Assembly: GCF_905475395.1 (NCBI RefSeq)
Contig: NC_058339.1
Span: forward strand, 54,383,172-54,447,171
Direction: 5' to 3'
Origin: Chrysoperla carnea
Lineage: Eukaryota > Arthropoda > Insecta > Neuroptera > Chrysopidae
Length of the DNA stretch: 64,000 nucleotides
Within the stretch, counting starts at the first letter, position 1. Every line of letters begins with the position of its first letter. The notes beneath the pieces were generated by a model. The model did not search any database. It was given only the letters and a program-made list of their open reading frames with translations, and was not told the origin of the DNA. Positions 1 to 12,245 of this stretch are shown here, in pieces. A program made the position numbers and the translations under genes.

Positions 1-1202
1 CAATTTGTTATTCGCTATCACATTAACTTGAAACTTCTTCTTTTTACTAAAAGTGAAACCAGGTTTCATACAAAAACTGGTAGACCGTGTAATTGAGGTT
101 CAAAAATGTATATACGTTAAGATAATCTTTTTTGTACGTGCTTATATATCGACTTCCACTGAGTAATAATATGATAGTTTTTAGATCAGCCAGAAAATTT
201 CGCTAATTGCTTACTCAAGGCTTCTTTTTAAATTTGTTTAACGCGTTAGACGTCAACATTAACTAATCAGAAACCAACTTTTGGCGTTGTACCACAAACA
301 GTTGGGGTGTGGCCTTTATTCTGAATGCACCAAATATAGTGTAATTTTATTCTAGTTTAAAAGGCACCAATTGTCAGAGCCCAAATTATCGACTCACAAT
401 ATCGTGACAAAGCTGAAAAAATTTTTTTTTGCGGAACCCTAAAAAGAGTTTAATACGAAATTCGAAATCGAGAAAGGAATAAATTACGATTAAAGTCATA
501 TCTCATATTTAAAATTGTTATAGGTACCCGGTTAGTTTCTCTGCGAATGGATTTTCGAAACGTTTCTCATATGCGAGCAGTTTTAGCGATATTTTTTGAT
601 TGCAGAGAAATTAAAAAATGACGTTCAAAAAATTGAATTTAATGTTTTGACGTTTTTAAATTGACAAATATTTAATTTTCGATAATAAATATTTTTTAAA
701 TAATTATTTCGTTTTTATATAAAAAAAAAGTAATCATTTAAAAAATGTTTTTATCAAATTATAAATTTAAACGAATTAATATTATAAAAATTTTGAAAAG
801 AGAAAAAAAATAGAAGCCCGGCCCATAATTATGCATATATATGTTAAACCTACCATAAATATTTATGAATTTATTTTAAAAAATTAATTAATGACATCAT
901 TTTAATGCATTAATAATATTAATTATTTATATTGGAGGTTTTTTTCTGCTTATTTACTAATTACTGATTAACATTCTGAAAGGTACTGATAAAATAAAAT
1001 ACGCCACTGAAATGAGTGGTCAAGAAAGTGAAAATAAACTTCATGTGTTATTACAATAATTCTAATATTTTTCACATATGATATTTATACACAAAACATA
1101 TTATTTCCAACTTTCTGTGTGTTTTATCGTAATTTACTTAACAATCGTACAAATGTGTTAACAAGATTCAAGCATGTTTTAACAAAAAATTTGCGAACTA
1201 TT
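1..1202. other. AT-rich non-coding stretch, nothing recognised
   Basis: No open frame with recognisable protein similarity, no tandem array and no clear inverted repeat was seen. The stretch is dominated by A/T runs. Any promoter or 5' leader for the candidate exon beginning at 1203 would lie here, but no core promoter element stands out. Confidence 0.5.
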
Positions 1203-1349
1203 ATGGAAGATTCGGTAGATGAAGATAACAATGAATTGAAAGGTGGTTGTTGTTTTCGTTGCTGGTATTGTTTATGCTGTTGCTGTAGGAATTGGATAAG
1301 AAAAAAATATGGCAAGAAAAAAAAAATTAGTATTGTGACAGAGCAAATT
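1203..1349 (+). CDS. Candidate first coding exon with cysteine cluster, gene unknown
   Basis: The ATG at 1203 opens 49 codons and runs exactly, in phase 0, into a consensus donor (gtaagt, 1350-1355). The peptide starts with an acidic stretch (residues 2-11), then a cluster of seven cysteines with aromatic residues (CCFRCWYCLCCCC, residues 16-28), then a basic run (RKKYGKKKK, 33-41). This looks like a juxtamembrane or palmitoylated cytoplasmic segment, which is an inference from composition only. No downstream exon that must belong to it was found. It cannot join the galectin because no acceptor precedes the galectin start codon. I do not recognise the family, and a chance open frame is possible. 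Confidence 0.3.
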
Positions 1350-3740
1350 GTAAGTTTAAAAATCAAAATTTTGTTTTTTTTACTAATTTAAAAAAAAAAA
1401 AAATGAAAAGTAAAATTAAAACTTCGTTAACTCTTTTTGAAAATTGATTTTATTAAAAAGTCGCTAACCTATTTTAACTATGGGATGGATACATAATCGA
1501 TTTCCACCTGAACTTCCCATGGTAAGGACTTCCTGTAAAAATTACCTTTGATATTTTTGTTTTGACGTCTTGATAACCTCAATTGATAATAATAATTTAT
1601 GAGTCAGATAATTAGCTAATAATTTAATAACAATAAAAAAGATTGAAAAAAGTAAGTTTGTACTAATTATAATTACACGATTGAATTATTAATAGCGATT
1701 TTGACATTAAACAATCTGGTTCGAATATTTAACGTCACATTAATCGAAATTATTGTTTATTAAATTGTATTGATGATTTAATAGTGAAGTTTGAACCCCG
1801 GAACTATAGTGGTTAGATAAAATTAATTTTATAATTGATAATTAATTGGCACATGAATGACGAAGTTAACATTAACAACATAGATAAAATATAGTAATAG
1901 TAGACACCTGACACAATGAGTATTATAGCGATTCAGTAAATAAAATGACATTTCTGGTCATGCGTACCAAAGGATTACAGTGCAGGAAAATGACGTTATC
2001 AATATTTTTAGACTTTTTGGCTTCTTCTGTGCGTCATAAATTTCTGCGAAGAAAGGAGGGATACAAACTTGTTTTCAACAAGTTTTCAACGTTGAAGTTC
2101 CTTCGATATTAATAATTCCCATAGGAAAAGGCTAACTAATCTAGTAAATAGTCCTATTCTCAGTTTGAGGCAGGAGAGATTAAGCGTTGCTAATGTTTTA
2201 TGCTGCTTTATTTTATTAACTCAACGTAAACGTTTTGGCACATTTCCACCCTCTTTTTGTCTCATGATAGATGTGCCTCTTTTGGCAACGGGGAAAAATT
2301 ATTGATTTATAAACTAGGTTTCAATAATTGATTTTTTTTTCTTCAAAAAACCCACAATGGAATGTTATAATACTTGAAAGGAGGGGTATGGGTAGTTGTG
2401 AAAATGTTACGATGCGTTTTGCAAAGATACAGGAGTCTCTAAAATTTGATCCAAATTTGTTACTTGGTTGAAGGTTTCTTCATAACTTAGAAAGGCAAAT
2501 TAGAAGAGGACTTGTAAATATAAAAATTATTGCATTTAATCACGGCAGCTGAGTTGTTGCGTCACGCGACATTTTTGTATAGTAGATATACATGCAATAT
2601 TAAACAATGCATACTAATTGCCGTTATAAGGTCATCCCCCAAATGAAAATATTGAAAACGAGGAATTAAAATATATGACTGGTGGATATCCGTATAAATT
2701 TTTTAAAACTAGACATGTGCTTGAAACTTGAAAAATAAGTTCTCGAGAAAGAAAAATTCACTTCAAGCAAAATAACTGATAGAAGAAACTTTAAATTAGA
2801 AAGTTATTAGTTCGCGGGATAGTGCCCTTTTTGTTAAATGATTAATACATTATAAATTCGTGAGTTCGGTTAACCTTTTGGCGAGTCTACCAAACTTTAT
2901 TTCTACGATTTTTTTTCGAAAGTGCTGCGTTTTCAAATTAGCATGATAACGTCTTATTCAAGCTATCGGTCTGAAAAAAAACAGCAGGAATTTGCTGGAC
3001 ACTATGACCAATTGATAACAGAATTTAAAATCGTCATTTAAGCATAGCAAGGAATAATTACAAATTACAAGAAAATAGCAATATTCCATACTCGATATCA
3101 CTTTATAACGACTTTTACGGTTCATATTTACAGAAAACGATATACTAATTACAAAACTAATTATATCAACTAGTTTTGCTATTATCAACATGCAAATCAG
3201 AAACTAATAACTTTGATAACAAAAGTAGTAATAATATAATAAAAATATTATACACCTACTATTGTTAACACTAATTACAACATACTTCGAATCCTTGAAT
3301 ATGTTAATTACTATTAATTACAATATACATCTTAAATTACATCATATTAAAATTATTTTTGAATTATATTATATACATGCGATTATCGATTCTATTAGAG
3401 ATGTCTAGCTGGGTATTTTGGGGTCATCTTTGCGTCATGCGCGACGTAATACAAACATAAATTTTATATCAAAAATAATTTGTAGCAAGCAATCTGAGTA
3501 TCAAATAAAAATTCTGTACTTTATGACTGCATTATTATAAATAAATCAGTGAAAAAATGATCACATAGTGACTCAAATTTGAGGTGTACCTTCAGCACCA
3601 TTAAAGAGAGAACACAACATATAGTGTGTACTTTATTTTATCAACACCTACATATTACATGTAGACCATGTGACAAAAGAGACAATAACACAATATTGTA
3701 ATCATTTTTTCCTTTTACATATTATAAAAACATAATAAAA
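1350..3740. other. Non-coding stretch before the galectin
   Basis: No supported gene. If the 1203-1349 exon is real, this is the start of its intron. The galectin promoter and leader should lie near the right end, but no TATA or initiator signal is distinctive enough to call. Confidence 0.4.
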
Positions 3741-6700
3741 ATGTCGAATAACGATAGCTATAATTCTTTTGTTGATTTAACTAAAATTGAAACATACGCT
3801 GAATTACAGGAGATTGTACATAGTAAACCATTGGATCAACCATTAAAAACGTCCGATGTCATTGTTATACATGGAACTGTCCATAATGATTGTGAAAGGT
3901 TTGTACAAAAATTGTTATTATATTATTTGCTTTGGTAGCTAATAACTATGCATTTTTTTTCGAATAAAGGTCAATGTACCGGTAAAAATATCGAATAGAA
4001 TAACATTGTTGACCGTTTGGAACGCCTCTATCGGAAATAAAATTAACTAAAATACGTGATTAGTAAAACTTATTTTATACCATGCATATATGTAATATTC
4101 AAGGTATACTAAGTTTAGTCCTAAGTTTATAACGCTTAAAAATATTAAGGCTATGAACAAAATTTAGGTATAGGTGTTTTTAAAATCACCTAATTAGTCC
4201 ATTTTCGGTTGTCTGTCCGTCTGTCTGCCACGATAACTCAAAAACGACAAGATATCAAGCTGAAATTTTTACAGCGTACTCCGGACGTAAAAAGTGAGGT
4301 CAAGTTCGTAAATGAGCAACATAGGTCAATTGGGTCTCGACTTATGGGTCCTTAGGACCCATCTTGTAAACCGTTAGAGATAGAACAAAAGTTTAAATGT
4401 AAAAAATCTTTCTTTTCAAAAAATAAACAACTTTTGTTTGAAACATTTTTTCGTAAACATCACTGTTTACCCGTGAGGGCGCAAATTAGGCGTAAATTGT
4501 ATGGTATGTATAATATGGGGATATCAGTTACGTATGTGTGACATGTATAGGTATATGTGTAATATGATTGAGTAATCAACACTGTCTATGCATGGTATTT
4601 CAACAATTAACCCAGTCAATAGTTTGTTTTCACTTGTTTTTTTTTTTTTTTTAATTTTCTTCTAATAATAAGTTTTTATGTAACCGCTAACATCTATTTA
4701 CCAATATCTTGGCAAAAATGAAAAGATTATTGCTCTATGACAACTTTAATAACTTTTTGATAATGATGTATGACAACTTTAAGATAAAAAATGACAACTC
4801 TAAATCGACAATAAACGGTAGAGCAAGAACATATTAGGACCGGTTGTATTTTGTTTTCAATCAATTGAAAGTGGTTAAAAATTAAAACATTTTCAAATAT
4901 TTTCAATCACTTAGACAGTCTGATGTGCAGTACAAAAGTACGTAACGACGCGACCGACCCGTACGTAACGACGCGACCGACCCATGACTGGACCCCGCCC
5001 AGATAGGCGACGTAAATTTAGCCATGGGCGCTTACTACTCGGCATGGGAGGTTTCACGTCCTTATGTATATATGTTTTTGCGGCAGAGCTTTCGTAAAAG
5101 TATTACGTTGATAAGAACACTGTCGATCATGTTTAGTTATAAATAAGAAGCTTTCAAAAGTCAATTTATAATACAATCATCGACTTGTATTAAAATATAG
5201 ACTGATCACAAAATATAAAAAATGTTGCCCTACCTAGCATAGATATCGACATTTCATGAAAAAGCAAAAAAAAATCCCGAGTAGACGAAATGGTACATCG
5301 TTTTACATATGAGAGATTAATTATAATGCACATCTGGATATGTATGCTCTTTTTAGTATATATATAAGCTGGTACCGACATGTAAAATAGACCAAAATAA
5401 GATAAACTTTTCAAAAAATCGATGCGATAATGGTTTTTGTTTGATTAAAACTGTTCTTTACATTGGTGTGGAAATATCTGTGCCCTTGATAGAAAAATAG
5501 CAGTTTTGTATGACAAATGGTTGTTTTACAGTTTTACGTACTAGAGTCAGCTCAGTCCACAACAAAGAAAATACACCAACAAATAGAACGAGGAGAGAAA
5601 ACCGGATCATCATTGACATAATTTCAATTGAATTTTAACAAAATTCAAAACGTGGCCACACCTTATAACGTTATTTGTAAACCCTTAAGAAAGCATGAAT
5701 AGTAGTGATACAAAGACGCTACCATAGTGGAAAGTATATCGGCATTAATAAAAAAATTAAGAAACGCATGCTAGACATCTACATAATGGCGTTCACAACA
5801 TCTTAATCAACGGTTTCTAACAACCTAATCTATAATCTATTGTTTCTGATTAAATCAATTCCTAGCTTGTTCCCAAATTTTTATTAAATAACCGTATAAT
5901 TAAAAAAGATGCATTCTATATTGTGCAATTTTTCGTTACAGGTTTACAATCAACTTACTAAGCGCCCAATCATCGGATCCTACCCATAATGTTATACTGC
6001 ACATAAATCCACGATTTGAACAAAGGTATATAGTACGAAATAGCCGTATAGGTGGAAAATGGGGGGCAGAAGATACAACTGGAAAATTTCCTTTTATTTT
6101 AAAACGTGGTTCAGAATTTAAATTACATATATTTGTAACTGATTCTGAATTTTTAATATCTATTGATGGCGAACACTATTGTGCATATCCGTTCCGGATT
6201 CCGGCTAAAAAAGTGACACACATTGAAGTAACTGGAGCTATTCAAATTCATGATTTACGAATTGATTCCCTAAATATTTATCCAACGTCGCCTGGTGATA
6301 CTTCAACTGTACCAATATTACCAATAAATCACTCACTTGAAGAAACTATTAAACTTGTAAATATGCGATACATTTTATTTTGTTTCTGGTAAAGATTATA
6401 TTTTGGTCAATTTTTCAGCCTTTTTGCTGGCGACTGAGTGGACCATTCGTAACTGGACAACAAATTGCTATTGAAGGTGTTGTCAAACTTTTACCGGTTG
6501 CATTTTTTGTTAATTTACAAAATGGTGAACATGTATGGCCTCATCCAGAAATTCCATTGCATGTTAACACTAGATTTGGTTAGTATCTATTATTATATTG
6601 TAACGCTATTCTATTTCAACTTTAAATCAAAAACACCTTTGCAGTTTTAAGTCCTCAGCAAATTTTAATTTAACTGTCCAAAGGCAATATTGTCTGTATG

Positions 6701-7950
6701 AAACATTGAAATACACATTGTTTATATTTACATTATATATGCGTTTATAAGCACTTGAAAGCAATATGGCGAATTATGATATCCTGGCTGATAATTTCTC
6801 AGAAAGTTCTTGTTTATCGAATAAAGCTCATTCTTATCCCCCTCTTCTCCAATTGAGAATGTCTTCACATAAATTTGGACTAACAATTTCAATATCCACT
6901 TCAAAATAGACTCAACGGTCGAATGTACAGACTAATTCAGTTGAAAATTATTTCTGGGTCATAATCTGCATACCGTACATCAATTTGTTTCTGACATATT
7001 CACAGGATCGATTTTTATACCATAGCAATATTTTATCAAATTTTGCTTGTCTTTTTCCCAACAAAATGTAAATTTTGACGAAGACTCTTTGCGCTCAAGT
7101 TTTTGAACCATACTTATCAATCTTTCACGATGAATCCACTGAAATTTGGGTCGACGAAGTTAAACTTTGGCAAAAACGCATTACCGGACAGAACACCCAA
7201 AATTCACTAAAACCACTCGATATTTACAATGAAGAAACGTTTCCAAATACCTACCAAATGTTTCGCGTTTTGGCAGTTTTATTTGTGACAACGGCGTCGA
7301 ATGAACGCTCCTTTTCAACTTTTCGTCATCTCAAAATATACCTTAGATTGACAATGTCTGAGGGTCGGCTAAACGGTTTAACTTGGATCAATATACATAT
7401 ACGCGATGTAGAGGTCGATGGGCACAGAGTTTTGGAATAGTACTTTTTGTACCTCACAGAATTATTGAAAAATAGTGACTGAATATCACATTTTGAAATT
7501 TCTTTCCATCATTTTTTGTTTTTATTGACTTTATATTATGGCTTAACTAACGATAACAACAACTAATTGCAAACGAGGCCATTAATAACAATATTTACTT
7601 TTTTAATATTACATAATATTTTTACAGTACAAAAAGGAGAAATGTATCTTGTTCGAAATTCGTGGAAAAATGGACAATGGGGTTCAGAAGAACGTGCCGT
7701 TACAAATAAATTTCAACCTGGACGACCGTTTATTCTTTCTATAAATTGTGAAGATGATTTATATTCAATTTGGGTAAATAAATCATTAATCGCTACATAC
7801 AACCATCAAATGAATCGTGATCTAGCAACACATTTGTACATCGAAGGTGATATAAATGTTAAAAGAATTATTCATTCAGATAAAATTTTAGATAAATATA
7901 CTCATGGTAGTATAAATGATAGTGAAACTATTCATGATAATAATAATTGA
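3741..7950 (+). CDS. Tandem-repeat galectin (two carbohydrate-recognition domains)
   Basis: Coding exons are 3741-3898, 5942-6356, 6419-6578 and 7628-7950, giving 351 residues. All junctions are GT-AG and the phases are consistent. Two galectin domains follow a 38-residue leader. Domain 1 spans about residues 39-166 and has HINPRF (73-78), VRN (84-86) and WGAED (93-97). Domain 2 spans about 192-333 and has HVNTRF (239-244), VRN (253-255) and WGSEER (262-267). In the family these His, Asn, Arg, Trp and Glu residues line the beta-galactoside pocket. Domain 2 keeps the full set. Domain 1 has Thr98 where the last pocket Arg is usual, so its sugar preference may differ. There is no signal peptide, as usual for galectins, which leave the cell by a non-classical route. 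The start codon has an A-rich context (aaaaatg). Intron 1 is 2.0 kb and carries a dispersed repeat. Intron 3 carries a hAT transposase remnant. Confidence 0.9.
4150..5130 (+). repeat. Dispersed repeat in galectin intron 1, second copy near 47.2 kb
   Basis: The core (about 4200-4450) contains a gtctgtccgtctgtctg run followed by the block caacataggtcaattgggtc. The same block occurs reversed at about 47185-47395. The stretch to about 5130 has a composition unlike the flanks, including a locally GC-rich part (4935-5060), and is probably one mobile element about 1 kb long. The outer limits are estimates because only the core is duplicated within the window. No coding capacity is seen, and the class is unresolved. 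Confidence 0.55.
4938..4983 (+). repeat. Two exact 23-bp tandem copies, GC-rich and CpG-rich
   Basis: Positions 4938-4960 and 4961-4983 are identical. The unit begins gtacgtaacgacgcgacc and holds several CpG dinucleotides in an otherwise AT-rich intron. It lies inside the dispersed repeat of this intron. Confidence 0.85.
7075..7440 (+). pseudogene. hAT transposase C-terminal (dimerisation) fragment
   Basis: A 121-codon open frame without a convincing ATG. It contains the motif FPNTYQMFRVLAVL, then TTASNERSFSTFR, then MSEGRLNGLTWINIH, which is the order seen in the hAT-family dimerisation region of transposases and related zinc-finger MYM-type or 52-kDa-repressor-like proteins. The N-terminal zinc finger and catalytic parts are absent here. 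It sits in galectin intron 3 (6579-7627), on the same strand as the gene. Terminal repeats and target duplication were not identified, so the element limits are unknown. It is a remnant, though this part is still open. Confidence 0.75.
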
Positions 7951-10624
7951 CAACTATTAGTATGGAATATTTTTAAAAAATATAAAATTTTAACGAGATT
8001 CATTTGCCCATTATTCATTGATTACGTTTCAAAACAAATCATATTTTCTTTATTTGAGCTAATTAAGAACTTATAATTGATATACTAGCTAGCCGATTAA
8101 AGGAAACTTTTAATTAAATCATTTTTTTTTCTGTAACTGGACATTGTCTTTTTCTTACTTACAAGCTCTGAATAGAGGTTTCATTTCCATTTTTTCATTT
8201 TATATAGTTGCTAAACTCGTACAAATTGGCATCCGATGAATTTTACAAATTTGATATTCAACGTGGGCATTCTTAAAAAATATGAATTTTCAAAAATAGT
8301 GTTTAGTTTTTCGAAAATATGAGATAAAAATCATGTATGAAATGAAACATGTTTTAAAAAATAATTTTTATTTTTAAAAAGCATTTTTAATATAAAATAG
8401 GCCGTGAAACACAAATGAATGTAATTTTAATCGAAATTTAGACATCGTGAATGAGTTCTTCCTGAATTGTATTGTGTCAAATTATTTAGTACCGTAGATA
8501 GAACAAAGAAAAATTTCTTCAATATATGGCGATTGTAAAATAAGATATAATCTGAAGTTGGAATATTAATTCTGCAGTCAAATTAAACATTAAACTCTGT
8601 ATCAAATCAGATATTTTTGTTTTGTTTTTTATATGTTGTTTTTAATGTAAAGACAATGTGAAATATTTAATTTCGTCATTTTCAGTACCATTCAAGTTTC
8701 TGAAGACCTAGTATTTCCTTGAAAACCCGCTACCTTCCTCTCAGTTGGCTCTTGGTTGCTAGAGGCCACTTCGTTTCCTGAGACCTCAAGAGAACTAACT
8801 AATCTGACACAGTTTTGATGATGTATTTATTTTAATCAAACTTTGTCCTTTTTGATGGACCTGATTTGTCCAAGACGTCATCTTTTGAGATATCAGGAGG
8901 CTTATCAAGAATATCCAGACGGACACCGACAATAATTCGTTTACTTCATTTTTGTCTGGCATATCATCTGTAGATGAGTAATCGTGTAATTTAAAAAACT
9001 GGCCAAATTGTTGCAAATTTAACCTACTTTAACTATGAATCCATAATCATTGATGAACAATCAGTCCCTCCAAAGTCAAAATTGTCGTCTGCCGATAATC
9101 GAAAACTTGTATTTAACATTGACTCTATATTAAAAACAGCATATCAAAAAACAAAACAAAAATGTCCTATTTGATTCAGCGTTCACGTTCTTTTCATGTT
9201 TAATTCATGACTGACTTATATGCATGCTACAGACATTTGAATCGATAATGTTAGCCATGATTTTATGTCAATAAGTATTCTGTGTGGCATCTTAGAGTCT
9301 TATTTAGTGATGGTACGATATTATTGACCATTGATCGCTTATTAAGAACAAATTCATAGACATTTTCCATTGAATATGATTTCATAAGAGAAACTAGAGC
9401 AGAGCATGGAATTGATAAAATAACTATCAAAAATTTCAAAAAGATGACTTGTAAATTGATCGTTATTTTGATATAAGACAAATGCATTTAAGAATATTCT
9501 CCGATAATAAATGAAATTCTTTTGAAAATGTTGGATAATTGAAATTTTTAAGGAATAACACCATATGTAAGCAAGGCCTAAAAAATTCAGATCTTAATTA
9601 AGGACTTTTTTAACTTTTCTGTACTTCTGGGTAGAAAAATACTAGTAATTTTATAACAGAGAAAAACTAGTAGAAATATGCTATTTTTAATATATAAAAA
9701 CAAAAAGATAGTTTTTATGCCTCGAAAATTAAACTTACGAATTATGAATGTCAGCTTATTAAATATTTCTAGTTGCCAAAAACAGAAAAATGGAGCTATA
9801 GTATAAGTTTTACAGTTTGGACAATTTTTTGTATTTATTAATATTAATGTACTTATTTTAAATGACAAAAAGGGATTAAAATGAACTTTTCATTTGTTTC
9901 GCCAACGATACCACTAAATAGTTTTAGCAATATAAAGTATTTAGCTGTCAACCTAAGAATCTAAGATAGAAGAGAGGTGAGAGGTCGCCGAGTATTTGTG
10001 TCCTGTAAATTACAACCCAGAGGCCCGTAGATCGAAGTTACGCTTTGCTAACATAATTTTTTTAAACAAAATTATGGAGGTGAAGAGCGTTTATGAATGA
10101 ATTACTAGAGGCGTTGGAACTCGCATACTCTTTATTACATTGCTAGTAATGGGAGCCTTCTTCTTATACTCTTTGGTGTCAACGTAGAAAAATTTTTAAT
10201 AATTTTTCTAATTTTATTATTTACGAATTATTTTAAAAGTTGTAAATGTGTCTTATAACTTATCTCGAATGATTTTGTTTTTCTCATTAATTTTTAAACA
10301 CGTTTTGGCTATCCTTTTTACTCCGGTAAATCCTGGATCTTATTAAATTATTGGATATCAATCGAAACAATTTCACAATTTAAAAAATAATCGCCAGCTT
10401 CATAAAATATTACGGAGCCAAGAGGCTAGTCACTGCGATTTTAAGTATAAAAAAATTTTTAAAGGCTGATAATTTATCTCTAATAAAATTTTTTTTATTA
10501 AAAAAAAAGTGTAAATAATTGTATGTTAAGACATAAAAAATATATATATATAGCCATTTTGTTATTTTTAGCTTGTATATCTTGTTATTCAAATAAAATC
10601 ATGAAAATCAAATCACTTTTTGTT
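7951..10624. other. Intergenic stretch between the galectin and the 10.6-kb gene
   Basis: Holds the galectin 3' untranslated region at its left end, with no canonical AATAAA within the first 150 bases. Short minus-strand open frames near 8795-9016, 9263-9487 and 9587-9868 have no recognisable motifs and look like chance in AT-rich DNA. Around 8690-9000 the composition is less AT-rich, which may mark an old insertion, but nothing identifies it. Confidence 0.4.
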
Positions 10625-11425
10625 TTATTTTGGTGGCAATAAGGGTGTATTCGTATACCATTTTCTTTTCACATCATTTGGGGGTGTTGTAACTGCAATA
10701 ACTTCTACTTTGTCCATGGGATTACATTTTAAAGTTACTGCTGTATTGTGATCAATCCTTCTGGAATTATAGACATTATTATCAGGTGCCGAAAAATTGT
10801 ATTTTTCATCAGTTTTTATTTTATTATCTAATCGAAAAGGTTCTTCAGGCACAAACATATCATCTTCATTATTGAATGCACTTCTTTTATTTTCATCTTT
10901 TATATTTACACGATGTTCTTGAGTATTCGAGGAGCCAATTAAAATTTCTCTCAATTTTTCCGAACTTAAAAAATCGTCATTCTTTTCTTCGTTAACGGTA
11001 TTTATAGAATCTGTTTCTTGTTTAATATCTTTAAATTCATCTTCATTCTTAGTACAACTTACATTCTTTGGAGGACCATCTGAAGAAGGTTTTGGTGTGT
11101 TAATAATTATTGAAATATGCACATTTGACGTACTATCCATGTCTGTGGAATATACAGTTTTACTTGATGTTTCGACAGAAGGTTTCTCAGCTTTTATTTC
11201 AGGATTAATAGTTTCTACCAATGAAGCAGGTGGCGATGACGGTATAAATTTTTTCTGTAGTGATAAATCAATTTTATTTTTATTGTCTGATTTCTTTAAT
11301 TCATCGATCTTTGGCTCGTCGAATACATGTCGAATTTTTGTTACATAAACAGCATAAGCTATTTCCAATGCAAACATGCCACCAAATAGCCCTAAAGTGG
11401 CCGCTCCTAAGCCTCCGCGGGGCAT
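10625..11425 (-). CDS. Unrecognised protein with N-terminal membrane segment and long disordered tail
   Basis: A single uninterrupted exon of 267 codons, giving 266 residues from the ATG at 11425. An in-frame ATG 10 codons upstream (11455) is possible. I prefer the inner one because its start MPRGGLGAATLGLFGG leads directly into the hydrophobic segment (about residues 5-27, ending in IAYAVYVTKIRHVF). The remainder is polar, rich in Ser, Asn, Lys, Asp and Glu, with proline-rich spots, and is probably disordered. The C-terminus is basic then proline-rich (KRKWYTNTPLLPPK). The glycine-rich, GxxxG-like membrane segment could suit a small mitochondrial or ER membrane protein, but that is inference. 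The length of the open frame in such AT-rich DNA and the ordered composition argue for a real gene. It lies on the same strand as glycogen phosphorylase, 0.85 kb beyond its stop. Confidence 0.7.
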   Translation of the reverse strand: MPRGGLGAATLGLFGGMFALEIAYAVYVTKIRHVFDEPKIDELKKSDNKNKIDLSLQKKFIPSSPPASLVETINPEIKAEKPSVETSSKTVYSTDMDSTSNVHISIIINTPKPSSDGPPKNVSCTKNEDEFKDIKQETDSINTVNEEKNDDFLSSEKLREILIGSSNTQEHRVNIKDENKRSAFNNEDDMFVPEEPFRLDNKIKTDEKYNFSAPDNNVYNSRRIDHNTAVTLKCNPMDKVEVIAVTTPPNDVKRKWYTNTPLLPPK

Positions 11426-11559
11426 TTTTTTTATAATTTCGTTCAATAAAAACACAAAAAAGGAAATTATTTAAGGAGCATTTGATGCACTTATTTTATA
11501 CCATCCTGTAAACCTGATGGTATTCCACAATCACTGCGAATTTTATTAATTTTTTTCAA

Positions 11560-12150
11560 AAATTAATTAAAACATTATAAATTATTTTAAGAAGACATTA
11601 GACAAAACAATTGATGTTTTTTTTTAATATTTACCTTTTTTGAAATTTTACTGTAGTTACAAAAAATGTTTATAATTTGTTTGTTTTTAGATTCTTTTAT
11701 GTAAAATGTTGATGGGTTGGTTTCAGAAAATTTTTGAACTCACTCCCAGCCATTCGTCATTTTAATTAGTATCGAAAAATCAAGGTTTCTCGAATGTCTC
11801 AACCAGCTGTTACACGCCGTACTCATAACAAGTTTGAATTTGACAAAGACAGATGTGAAAAATTAGCTTTGGGCACGAAAGTTGAGGTACATTTTGACTA
11901 AAAGCGAAATCTAGAAATTGTAGAGCTAAAATCCACTCTATTAGCTATTGGTGTAGTATCAAATGATACTACATTTTTTGGTTTATTTACAAATGTTAAT
12001 TCAAAAATTGCAAATTATTTTAATAAGACATTTAATCAGTCTGAAAACAATTGACATGTTTTTTAATAAATATTTACATTTTTTTTCGTTGTAATTTCAT
12101 TGAATTTATAACAATTTTTACAATTTATTTGTTTTTCTTTTCTTTGTAAT
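11560..12150. repeat. Imperfect direct duplication (about 150 bp, about 440 bp apart)
   Basis: The block at about 11575-11710 (aaattattttaagaagacat, then a T-run, aatatttac, another T-run and a ttgtttgttttt tail) recurs in the same order with substitutions at about 12010-12140. The pattern suggests a local tandem duplication beyond the 3' end of glycogen phosphorylase. AT-richness inflates the similarity, but the order of several blocks is kept. Confidence 0.5.
11794..12054 (+). pseudogene. Small open frame with one internal stop, unrecognised
   Basis: The ATG at 11794 opens 35 codons (start MSQPAVTRRTHNKFEF) to a TAA at 11899. The same frame then stays open for 50 more codons to a TGA at 12052-12054. 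The amino-acid mix of the first part is not typical of random AT-rich translation. No family is recognised. It may be a broken fragment of a mobile element or old gene, or chance. Confidence 0.2.
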
Positions 12151-12245
12151 TTTTAAAATTTGTAGCTACATAAAATAATATAGAATGTCATGATAAAATA
12201 ATATAATGAACTGAAAATCTAAAATTTGTTTTTTTAATATGTTTT

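Noticed and set aside
8795-9016. Minus-strand 73-codon open frame as a gene fragment
   Set aside because: No family motif, no splice context and no repeat partner in the window.
11097-11348. 83-codon plus-strand open frame
   Set aside because: Lies fully antisense within the 10625-11425 gene, whose frame is longer and better structured.
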